This document shows, piece after piece, positions 10,628-18,683 of a DNA stretch of 64,000 nucleotides. Under the pieces are notes generated by a model. That model worked only from the letters and a program-made list of their open reading frames with translations. It did not search any database and was not told the DNA's origin. The stretch's first letter is position 1; every line of letters begins with the position of its first letter. The DNA lies in the NCBI GenBank assembly GCA_016742095.1, contig JACVCJ010000009.1, positions 51,653 through 115,652 on the forward strand, given 5' to 3'. This stretch comes from Bacteroidia bacterium. GTDB lineage: Bacteria > Bacteroidota > Bacteroidia > CAIKAF01. Made by a program: the position numbers and the translations under genes.

Positions 10628-11068
10628 CTAAGGTAGTAAATTCTCCGGTTTTTCGGGCGTGATCATTAAAATAAAAAAGCGGGCCAGCATAGCCAGTTCC
10701 AGCAGGAAATACAGGAAAAACCAGGACAGGTTGGCGGCCGTAAGCGGAAAATTGCGCACCTGGCGCGCCACTTCCCAGGTAATACGTATAAGCATGGACG
10801 TATACAGCACAATGGATACGATGAACAGCACTTTGGAGCTGCTGATGACCCAGGGCCAGGTGGCTACGGTAAGTATACGAAAATTGAGCCCCATGGCGGC
10901 CTGCCAGAGTACCACACCGGCGCCGGCGGCAATGTACAGCACCATAAAAATGTGGCTGATGTACCAGCCCATACTGAATTTCAGTCTGGCTTCGGGTGTC
11001 CAGGTCTTTCGCCCGGTATCGCCCCAGTCGTCCTGGGCGGCTCTGCGTAAGCGTTCTTCCTTATCCAT
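10628..11068 (-). CDS. Conserved hypothetical multi-pass membrane protein
   Basis: 146 aa with several hydrophobic segments, co-oriented between neighbours with short gaps. Confidence 0.7.
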   Translation of the reverse strand: MDKEERLRRAAQDDWGDTGRKTWTPEARLKFSMGWYISHIFMVLYIAAGAGVVLWQAAMGLNFRILTVATWPWVISSSKVLFIVSIVLYTSMLIRITWEVARQVRNFPLTAANLSWFFLYFLLELAMLARFFILMITPEKPENLLP

Positions 11069-11070
11069 GT

Positions 11071-12972
11071 TTAGTATGCGCGGATGTTTTTGCCTTCTAC
11101 GTAGTTCATAAGGGCGCGGTTGCTTACCCCGGTACCACCCGGCGTAGGGAAATTACCGGTAAAATACCAGTCGCCTTTATTTTTGGGACAGGCCCGGTGC
11201 AGGTTTTCCACGCTCTGGTATACCACCTGTACGTTGCATTCTATGTCTTTATCGGTAACCAGTTCGGCAATTTTAGCAGAAATTTCGTCGTAGCTGAAGG
11301 GCTCGTATATTTTCTGCAGGCAGTTGCGCGACCGGAAGGTGCCCTGTTTTTCCATTTCGAGGGCCTCGGCGTAGGCTTCGTTCACCACGTGCCAGAGCCC
11401 GCGCTCGTGCAGCAGTTCGGTAGCGGCTTTAAAGGCCACGAAGTCGCCGATCTTGGCCATATCGATGCCGTAACAGTCCGGGTAGCGGATCTGCGGGGCC
11501 GAAGATACGATCACGATCGATTTGGGCTGCAGCCTGCTCAGCATCTTGATGATGCTCTTTTTGAGCGTGGTGCCGCGCACGATACTGTCGTCGATGATCA
11601 CGATGTTGTCGATACCCGCGCGTACAGTGCCGTAGGTAATATCGTACACGTGCGTTACCATATCGTCGCGGTGTTCATCGTCGGTGATGAAGGTACGCAG
11701 TTTTACGTCCTTGATGGCCAGTTTTTCCACCCGCGGACGACGGTTAATAAGCTCTGCTACCCGTTCCGGGTCCGGGTTCGGGCCCATTTCGGTGATCTTA
11801 CGGATCTTATGGTCGTTCAGGTAATCCTCCACTCCTTTGATCATGCCGTAGAACGAAGATTCCGCGGTATTCGGGATAAAGGAGAACACGGTATTTTCCA
11901 CATCGTAGTCGATGGCCTTCAGGATATCGGGTACCACCAGGCGGCCCAGTTCCTTGCGTTCGGCGTAGATCTCGGCATCGCTGCCACGGGAAAAGTATAT
12001 ACGTTCAAAGGAACAGGCGGAGTATTCGGCCGGTTCGTTGATCATTTCAATTTTAGAGTTGCCGTCCTTTTTCGAGATAAAGGCATGGCCCGGGGGCAGT
12101 TCGATAATGCTTTCGAAGGGTACGTTGAACACGGTCTGGATCACGGCACGTTCAGAACACACTACGGAAACTTCTTCGTCTTCGTAATAGTAGGCCGGGC
12201 GAATTCCGTTCGGATCGCGCAGCACAAAACCATCGCCGTGCCCCATCAGTCCACATATTACATAGCCACCGTCGAAACGGGCACTGGCCAGGCGCAGGAT
12301 CTTGGCCACATCCAGTTCGGCGGCCAGGCGTTCCACGGCTTCCATGCGGGTAGCGCCGGCATCGCGGTGTTTGCGGTACAGTTCGTCCACTTCGCGGTCG
12401 AGAAAGTGCCCGATCTTTTCCATTACGGTCACCGTATCGGCTTTTTCCTTGGGATGCAGGCCGTATTCCACCAGTTCGCGGAAAAGTTCGTCCACATTGG
12501 TAAGGTTAAAGTTACCGGCCACGATCAGGTTTTTGGCAATGCGGTTGTTCTGGCGCAGGAAGGGATGGCAGCTTTCGATGCTGTTCTTGCCGTAGGTGCC
12601 GTAGCGCAGGTGACCCAGGAAAAGTTCCCCGGTAAAGGCCAGTTCGCGTTTGAGGCGTCTGGTATCGTTGAATATTTCGGGATCGCGTTCACGGGCGTCG
12701 GCAAAACGGGAGGTAACCTTGTCGAACAGGTCTTTGATGGGCTGCTGTTCAATGGAACGTACCCGGCTGATGTAGCGGTAACCGGGTTCGGGGTCCAGCT
12801 TTATGTTGGCCAGACCGGCGCCGTCCTGCCCGCGGTTGTGCTGTTTTTCCATAAGCAGGTACATTTTATTGACGCCATACAGGGCTGTACCGTATTTATT
12901 CCTGTAATAGTCAAGAGGCTTACGCAGACGCAGGAAAGCAATTCCGCATTCGTGCTTAATGTTATCGCTCAT
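11071..12972 (-). CDS. Amidophosphoribosyltransferase family protein (long Bacteroidota type)
   Basis: HECGIAFLRL GATase N-terminus, LMEKQHNRGQDGAGLANIK, PRPP-loop IVIIDDSIVRGTTLKKSIIKML. Confidence 0.93.
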   Translation of the reverse strand: MSDNIKHECGIAFLRLRKPLDYYRNKYGTALYGVNKMYLLMEKQHNRGQDGAGLANIKLDPEPGYRYISRVRSIEQQPIKDLFDKVTSRFADARERDPEIFNDTRRLKRELAFTGELFLGHLRYGTYGKNSIESCHPFLRQNNRIAKNLIVAGNFNLTNVDELFRELVEYGLHPKEKADTVTVMEKIGHFLDREVDELYRKHRDAGATRMEAVERLAAELDVAKILRLASARFDGGYVICGLMGHGDGFVLRDPNGIRPAYYYEDEEVSVVCSERAVIQTVFNVPFESIIELPPGHAFISKKDGNSKIEMINEPAEYSACSFERIYFSRGSDAEIYAERKELGRLVVPDILKAIDYDVENTVFSFIPNTAESSFYGMIKGVEDYLNDHKIRKITEMGPNPDPERVAELINRRPRVEKLAIKDVKLRTFITDDEHRDDMVTHVYDITYGTVRAGIDNIVIIDDSIVRGTTLKKSIIKMLSRLQPKSIVIVSSAPQIRYPDCYGIDMAKIGDFVAFKAATELLHERGLWHVVNEAYAEALEMEKQGTFRSRNCLQKIYEPFSYDEISAKIAELVTDKDIECNVQVVYQSVENLHRACPKNKGDWYFTGNFPTPGGTGVSNRALMNYVEGKNIRAY

Positions 12973-13073
12973 GGTTTCTCCGTTCCAAATTGAAGTGCAA
13001 AGGTACTGTTTTTACAGCGGAAGAAAAAATGGCGATTTCGGAGATTCCGGGGTAAAAATGAGGGAGAGCTTCT

Positions 13074-13104
13074 TGTGTAAACAGGTAGATTTTCATATAT
13101 TTGC
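13074..13104 (+). promoter_or_regulatory. Bacteroidota-type promoter upstream of structured RNA/DUF3800
   Basis: TTG (13074-13076), 20-nt spacer, TATATTTG (13097-13104) matching the TTTG/TAnnTTTG consensus. Confidence 0.75.
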
Positions 13105-13107
13105 ATA

Positions 13108-13172
13108 ACAGTTGAGAGGTCTGACCATTTCGGGCCGCGAGGACATGGTTTCTCCTTGACTGTTTTTTTTTG
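13108..13172 (+). ncRNA. Candidate structured leader/small RNA ending in U9, upstream of DUF3800
   Basis: Stem 13108-13117 with 13156-13165 (AACAGTTGAG/CTTGACTGTT, 10 bp incl. 2 G-U); inner stem 13124-13129 with 13146-13151 (GACCAT/ATGGTT); loop TTCGGGCCGCGAGGAC; T9 at 13164-13172. Confidence 0.65.
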
Positions 13173-13189
13173 CTTTAAACCCTTATTTT

Positions 13190-13882
13190 ATGTACCTCCT
13201 CTATCTGGATGAATCCGGGGCTGTCAATGACCCGAATCAGAAATATTTTGTGCTTGCCGGAATTGCTTTGTTTGAACGACAGGGCTTCTGGATAGCCAGT
13301 GAAATGGATAAAATTGCCGCACGCTTCCATCCTGCCGATCCCAATGCCGTTGAACTACATGGCAATCCCATGTACGGCGGCCGGAAAATGTGGCGCCAGT
13401 TTCCCAAAGAAACAAGACATGAAGCTATAAAAGACTGTCTTAAAATAATAGCGTCCTCACATCCTTCAAACCGCATATTTGCCTGTGTAATCGATAAAGA
13501 AAGAATATTCCCGGACGATCCGGTAAAATATGCTTTTGAACAGATCGCAAGCCGTTTCGATTATTTCCTGATACGGCTTCATAAACACAATGATCCTCAG
13601 CGGGGTGTGATCATTTTTGATAAATCCACCTACGAAACCACCATTCAGAACCTGGCTACCGACTTTCGTACAATCGGTCACACATGGGGAGTTCTCCGCA
13701 ACCTGGCAGAAGTTCCCTTATTTCTGGATTCCAGGGCTTCAAGACTGATACAAATGGCCGATCTGGTCGCATATTCTCTTTTCAGGGCCTATACACAAAA
13801 CGATACCCGCTTCTCTTCTATTATTGCAGACCGTATAGACAAAGACGGAAATGTGATCCATGGTCTGTTTGAGCGGATCTAA
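13190..13882 (+). CDS. DUF3800 domain-containing protein
   Basis: N-terminal YLLYLDESGAVND, KYFVLAGIAL, C-terminal LIQMADLVAYSLFRAY. Confidence 0.88.
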   Translation: MYLLYLDESGAVNDPNQKYFVLAGIALFERQGFWIASEMDKIAARFHPADPNAVELHGNPMYGGRKMWRQFPKETRHEAIKDCLKIIASSHPSNRIFACVIDKERIFPDDPVKYAFEQIASRFDYFLIRLHKHNDPQRGVIIFDKSTYETTIQNLATDFRTIGHTWGVLRNLAEVPLFLDSRASRLIQMADLVAYSLFRAYTQNDTRFSSIIADRIDKDGNVIHGLFERI

Positions 13883-13981
13883 AGTTTAAGCATAATATCA
13901 TCCCTCCAAAAAAACAAATAAGTTACAGATTATCAGATATTTTTCTATCTTTACAAGATACAACGTTAACTACCGATCACT

Positions 13982-14587
13982 ATGAAAAAAATTCCGACAC
14001 AATGGCTGGCCGGGATCTTGCTTTTCCTGGCCATTTTCTCCTGCCGCAAACCCGAAGAGGAGGAGCCTCTTCCCGAACCCGTGGTCTATGATACGCTTTA
14101 CCCGCTGAGTTACCTGCCGGCATATCCCGGTTCATACTGGAAATATACGGACATCAACGGAGAACTTTCTACCATTCAGACCGGGCCGGATTACGTTAAA
14201 GCATCCTATCAGATAGCCGATTCATCCTATGTACCTATATACGACGGGAAACCACTCTGGGGATATTCCACACTCACCAACTACTCCTCTGTTCCGCAGG
14301 CCCTGCTTTCTGTAAATGTCAATGTGAACAACTGGCAGCTCTATTATAATGCCGGGGTTACCACAAGCCGCCGCGTGATCGCCAGGGATACCACCATTAG
14401 CATCGGCGGACAGAATTACTTCCCGACCATCGTAACCGAAGATTATTATGTATATGGATCGTTTCTGCACCCCCTTAACCGGCGCTATTACACAAAAGAC
14501 GTAGGTATGATACGTGAAGATACCTATACAGGGGCCGATTCTTTGTCGGGTATAAGGACGCTGAACGAATATTTCATTAATTTCTGA
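13982..14587 (+). CDS. Hypothetical lipoprotein
   Basis: Signal/lipobox LLFLAIFSC; Pro/Glu-rich linker; coding-like codon use. Confidence 0.7.
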   Translation: MKKIPTQWLAGILLFLAIFSCRKPEEEEPLPEPVVYDTLYPLSYLPAYPGSYWKYTDINGELSTIQTGPDYVKASYQIADSSYVPIYDGKPLWGYSTLTNYSSVPQALLSVNVNVNNWQLYYNAGVTTSRRVIARDTTISIGGQNYFPTIVTEDYYVYGSFLHPLNRRYYTKDVGMIREDTYTGADSLSGIRTLNEYFINF

Positions 14588-14698
14588 AGCGGGCTGCATC
14601 TGCAAAAAGCACAATGGCCGGCTGTTAACCGGCTATTTCATCAATCAGTAAGCACGGGGCAGAATTTTCCGGGAAATAATGCCTATCTTTAAACCTGT

Positions 14699-14929
14699 AT
14701 GAATACATTTCGGCTCATACCCTGCGCGGCTTTGTGGTGCATACTGCCTCTCAGCGCCTGTACGGGTGGTAACTACAGCTTTATCCGGAACTATTTCAGA
14801 AATACGCACAACGGGTATTCGCTTTTCGTGGAAGAACGGGACGGGTCTTTTTACTTCCACCGGGAAGAGGGTCCTTATAAAATTGTAATGCAGGAAGGTA
14901 TAGAATGTACCTATATCCGCAGCTGCTGA
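14699..14929 (+). CDS. Small putative lipoprotein
   Basis: CAALWCILPLSAC lipobox; 76 aa; TATCTTTA box immediately upstream. Confidence 0.5.
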   Translation: MNTFRLIPCAALWCILPLSACTGGNYSFIRNYFRNTHNGYSLFVEERDGSFYFHREEGPYKIVMQEGIECTYIRSC

Positions 14930-14937
14930 CAGATACT

Positions 14938-15594
14938 ATGGAAAACAAATATACAGCCGGTCATATACGCGTGTTGAGCGCTGCCGAACATATGCGCACC
15001 TGTGTTTTCGGGAAGGTAACTATAGATCACCCTGCGCTGATACAGGGATTTGTACTGAAGGCACCCTCTGTCTCCCTGCAGGAGCCGGAGGAAGATGCTC
15101 CCTTCAGCGAGGTTTTTTTTGTGAATGAAGAAGCGCAGGCACACTGCTTTGAACAGGTATGTATACGCTGCCTGGAAAGTGCGGGGCTCGCCAATGACGT
15201 AAAACTGAGCAAACAGGCTTCGGGACATTTCAGCCTGGTATCACAGAACCTGGGAGCCTACCTGAAAAATGCCGCTTACGGGAAAAACAGTCCTTTTGCA
15301 GAAGCATCCCGCTATTTTACGGAAGGGCATCTGCTCGCCCACAGTGAAAAATTCTCCTACCTGCTCGGCCATTTTCTGCGTTCGTTCCGGGACGGGCGTT
15401 TTGTATTGCTGGAAGGCTGGACGAATTACATCCTGCTGGATATCATCTATTCCTTTTCGGTAAGCGGAGAAAACGTAGAGACCTGCGCCCATTTTCATAC
15501 CCCGGGTGTCCTGGAGATACGCCTGCAACCCGACAGTATCCTGCTGGAAATGTTAGAGGCCCGGAAGGCGGCCTTTCTGCCTGCCCAAAGCTGA
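14938..15594 (+). CDS. Hypothetical protein
   Basis: Uninterrupted 218-codon ORF from MENKYTAGHIRV; no recognised motif. Confidence 0.6.
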   Translation: MENKYTAGHIRVLSAAEHMRTCVFGKVTIDHPALIQGFVLKAPSVSLQEPEEDAPFSEVFFVNEEAQAHCFEQVCIRCLESAGLANDVKLSKQASGHFSLVSQNLGAYLKNAAYGKNSPFAEASRYFTEGHLLAHSEKFSYLLGHFLRSFRDGRFVLLEGWTNYILLDIIYSFSVSGENVETCAHFHTPGVLEIRLQPDSILLEMLEARKAAFLPAQS

Positions 15595-15627
15595 TGAGCC
15601 GCATTTTTTTCTATCTTGAAACAACAA

Positions 15628-16266
15628 ATGCAGCGTATGTCCAAAACCGTTATCTTCCTGGTACTGTTTGCGTCCTCTATCTTTTCGGCGGCAGGACAGA
15701 CTCCCTTTTCGCACAGGGTATACGGCACGATTGCCCACTATTTCTCTTCGGCAAAAGAGTTACTGACCTTCTTCGATTTCCACAGGGGAGACAGTATTGC
15801 AGAGATCGGCGCGTATGACGGACAAAATATAGCCGGCCTTTCCATTATGCTGGACAGTGTTGTGTTTTACGTACAGGATATAGACAGTACACAACTGGCA
15901 CAGGGCCGCTTTGAAAAACGTATACGACGGTTGTCCCGGAAATACCTGTATCCGCCAAAGAACAAATACCGTATGTGCATCGGCACAGAGAAGGCCAGTA
16001 CACTTCCGGAAAATGCATTCGACAAAATACTTTTAGTATCTGCCTTCCACGAATTTACGTATATTCATGAAATGCTGAACGATATATATACTAAATTAAA
16101 GCCGGGCGGACAGCTTTACATCCTGGAAGCTCATTGTTATACGAAAACGCACCGGAATTACACCGCTGCCGAATGTATTTCCCTTTTGACCGCACACGGC
16201 TTTGAACTACAGCAGCGCGAAGAGAACGGCAACGGAACGTACCGCCTGGCGTTCCACAAACAATAA
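15628..16266 (+). CDS. Class I SAM-dependent methyltransferase-like protein with signal peptide
   Basis: MSKTVIFLVLFASSIFSAAGQ signal; AEIGAYDGQNIAGL motif I; FDKILLVSAFHEF...MLNDIYTKLKPGGQLYILEA. Confidence 0.75.
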   Translation: MQRMSKTVIFLVLFASSIFSAAGQTPFSHRVYGTIAHYFSSAKELLTFFDFHRGDSIAEIGAYDGQNIAGLSIMLDSVVFYVQDIDSTQLAQGRFEKRIRRLSRKYLYPPKNKYRMCIGTEKASTLPENAFDKILLVSAFHEFTYIHEMLNDIYTKLKPGGQLYILEAHCYTKTHRNYTAAECISLLTAHGFELQQREENGNGTYRLAFHKQ

Positions 16267-16429
16267 CTATACTAAAATAAGCGCTGAACAGGAAATACGA
16301 CGTTTACCGGTTTCCTCCGATGCTGTGGAGATCGGGGACGCCGAAATCAGTTTCCAGGTACGCCTGGAGGAAGGCTATGTAAAACCGGGCTGAAAAATCT
16401 GTATATTCAGGCTCTTTATCTATTCAAAA

Positions 16430-17410
16430 ATGAAACAGAAAAAAGCCGCTGTCATCCTCATATACATCGTACTTTTCTTTTCCGCTTTCAGCAGCTGCGG
16501 AGAAAGAAAAAACCCGGCAACGGACCCGGTCATTATAGCCTTTAACAGCTATCTCGACAGCCTGGCCAGGGTCAGTCCCGTTCCCGATCCCGGGGATCCA
16601 GCGGCACAAACGGCAGCTTTGCTCGAAAATATTAACGGGATCCGGCAGGATACCTTCCAGTTCTTTAATTCGGAAGGCTACAACATCGAGACATACATTC
16701 ACAACGGGAATATATATCCCGGCCTGATCGGCAAAATTCTGAAAGATCGTTCTGAAGCCCCGGAACAGCTGCATGCCGATACCCTGGGCACGGGATACAT
16801 CTGCTACAGCTGGAAAAATGACAAAGACCCACACGTATCCTCCGCCTGTTACCTGGTAGGGAAACCGACCGCTACGCATGTTATTATATTCAGTACCCGA
16901 TTGCCGCGGGACAGTACATTTGAGCATACATTCGCAGATCTGCTGGTACAGGAAAAACTACCAGCCCGCCTGTTCTCCGATCATGAGGTAGACAGTATCC
17001 GTTTCGGCAGCCGCTACATACGGCTGGGGAACGTCTGCAAATGGCAGGGAGCAAATAATATACAGTGTTCCGGCAAAGGCCAGATAAACTGGTCTGAATT
17101 CCGCGACATGCAGCGGGCCGTACAGATGCTCCGGGATCATATTTTAAGCGGCAGTTCGTCCCTGGGTATCATAGAAAAAACCTTGGTGGTCCCCGTACTT
17201 TTCGAAGGTTCTCCGGCGCGGGCCCTGCGGGTAGACTATAAAATACGCATACCCAGGCTGCTGCTGGGCGGAAGCAACCGCATCCGGGCCTATTATGTGG
17301 CGGCTCCCGTACGCGGACGTTATATAGCCTGTATCATGAGTCATTACGACGATGAAGCCAAAGAAGGAAGCCTGCCGCCCCTGCTTTCGGAAGTAATGCG
17401 CCTGGAATAA
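16430..17410 (+). CDS. Hypothetical lipoprotein
   Basis: N-terminal hydrophobic segment with lipobox-like AFSSC; 326 aa. Confidence 0.7.
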   Translation: MKQKKAAVILIYIVLFFSAFSSCGERKNPATDPVIIAFNSYLDSLARVSPVPDPGDPAAQTAALLENINGIRQDTFQFFNSEGYNIETYIHNGNIYPGLIGKILKDRSEAPEQLHADTLGTGYICYSWKNDKDPHVSSACYLVGKPTATHVIIFSTRLPRDSTFEHTFADLLVQEKLPARLFSDHEVDSIRFGSRYIRLGNVCKWQGANNIQCSGKGQINWSEFRDMQRAVQMLRDHILSGSSSLGIIEKTLVVPVLFEGSPARALRVDYKIRIPRLLLGGSNRIRAYYVAAPVRGRYIACIMSHYDDEAKEGSLPPLLSEVMRLE

Positions 17411-17414
17411 AAAA

Positions 17415-17444
17415 GTACTGTCAGCTTAAAATTTGTACTGTCAG
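17415..17444. repeat. Direct repeat pair GTACTGTCAG, 20-bp period
   Basis: GTACTGTCAG at 17415-17424 and 17435-17444. Confidence 0.8.
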
Positions 17445-17580
17445 GGGATATTTATTCTCTACCTACATTCCTGTCCCATGTCCGGGAAACACATTATCCG
17501 CCGTTTCGTTTACATACGTATCCTGTTTCAGCACACTATCTCATGACCCACAAATAGAGAACCTTCACTACATTTGTTCC

Positions 17581-17988
17581 ATGCGGAAAATGTCTTACCT
17601 GCTTTTACTCAGCTTTCTGCTGCCGGCCTGCAATAATTCCTTTAACGACGAATGCGTTTCCTGCCGCCTGCTGCACGATGACCTGTATGCCGATGACAGG
17701 GGTAACCTGTACCTGAAAGCCGAAGACCGCTTTCCGCTGGAAAACGGCAAAAAACCACGCCCCCGCTGGATATGGGCTTTGTACTGTGAGGACTGCCGCA
17801 TGATCTGCGAAGGCGATACTACCGAAGGCATGAGCGAACTGAAAGATAAGGTGGACAGCAGCAGTTTCCGTAAGCTGGGGGCAGATCCTGTGACGGGCGA
17901 CATATACTATGCAGACAAAAACCATTACTACCTGCACAAGCTCATGTACGACGGCGGTACCCTGAGCATTATCCGGGATAAAGACTGA
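17581..17988 (+). CDS. Hypothetical lipoprotein with ECVSC motif
   Basis: LLLLSFLLPAC lipobox; TACATTTG box 4 nt before ATG. Confidence 0.7.
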   Translation: MRKMSYLLLLSFLLPACNNSFNDECVSCRLLHDDLYADDRGNLYLKAEDRFPLENGKKPRPRWIWALYCEDCRMICEGDTTEGMSELKDKVDSSSFRKLGADPVTGDIYYADKNHYYLHKLMYDGGTLSIIRDKD

Positions 17989-18023
17989 ATGAACCTTTGG
18001 CGTTCCCGGGTGTATCTGTTCTT

Positions 18024-18635
18024 ATGAAACTTATATACCTGTTTTTTCTGCTGCAAGCCGGCCTCAGCAGCCTATATGCGCAGACCGGCAGCGCATCTGC
18101 CGGCGCTGTGAACAACGCTTTTTCTGATTTCCGGGAGCGACTCTGTGCCACAGTGCAGGACAGTATATTGCTTCCTGCGGATTCGATACAGAGCTACCGG
18201 GTACTTTTCAGCACCGATATACATTTTGAGGCAAGACTCGACGTTTTGTCGAAAACATACCCGGGAAACAACCTGGTGCAGGAAGATCTCCGTATGCATA
18301 TACAAGGCCTGGGAATACCGGATCCCCGCTACCGGTTCTATCGCAGTGTACCCAACACCTCCCTGTGCGGCAACAGCGAAAATCCGCATACGGCGCTTCG
18401 CAGCAAAAGTATAGAAAGTATACCCTTTGATACGATATACGTGGAAGGCACAGCGGTAACCACTCAGCCCCGTCCCCTGCAACCGGACGCATACCGGCCG
18501 GAACGGCCCTCCCTGGTACAAAGCTATGCCGGGGGCAGGTACCTGGTGCTGGACTATATCCTGTTCTTTTCGTATATAGGTAGCGAGACCGACCGCGGAA
18601 CCCTGAAAAGTTTTTTCCTGGAGCGCGTCGAATAA
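18024..18635 (+). CDS. Hypothetical secreted protein
   Basis: MKLIYLFFLLQAGLSSLYAQ signal peptide. Confidence 0.65.
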   Translation: MKLIYLFFLLQAGLSSLYAQTGSASAGAVNNAFSDFRERLCATVQDSILLPADSIQSYRVLFSTDIHFEARLDVLSKTYPGNNLVQEDLRMHIQGLGIPDPRYRFYRSVPNTSLCGNSENPHTALRSKSIESIPFDTIYVEGTAVTTQPRPLQPDAYRPERPSLVQSYAGGRYLVLDYILFFSYIGSETDRGTLKSFFLERVE

Positions 18636-18683
18636 AATTCCGGACCGCATCGGATATCCTTATCTTTGAAAAAACAGGCAGGA

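Noticed and set aside
10996-12993. 665-aa + strand ORF
   Set aside because: Fully antisense to the amidophosphoribosyltransferase gene; low-complexity pseudo-protein typical of antisense frames in codon-biased genes.
13190-13882. Interpreting DUF3800 as part of a retron or type III toxin-antitoxin system
   Set aside because: No reverse transcriptase and no tandem-repeat antitoxin RNA are present; only a single hairpin RNA candidate is supported.
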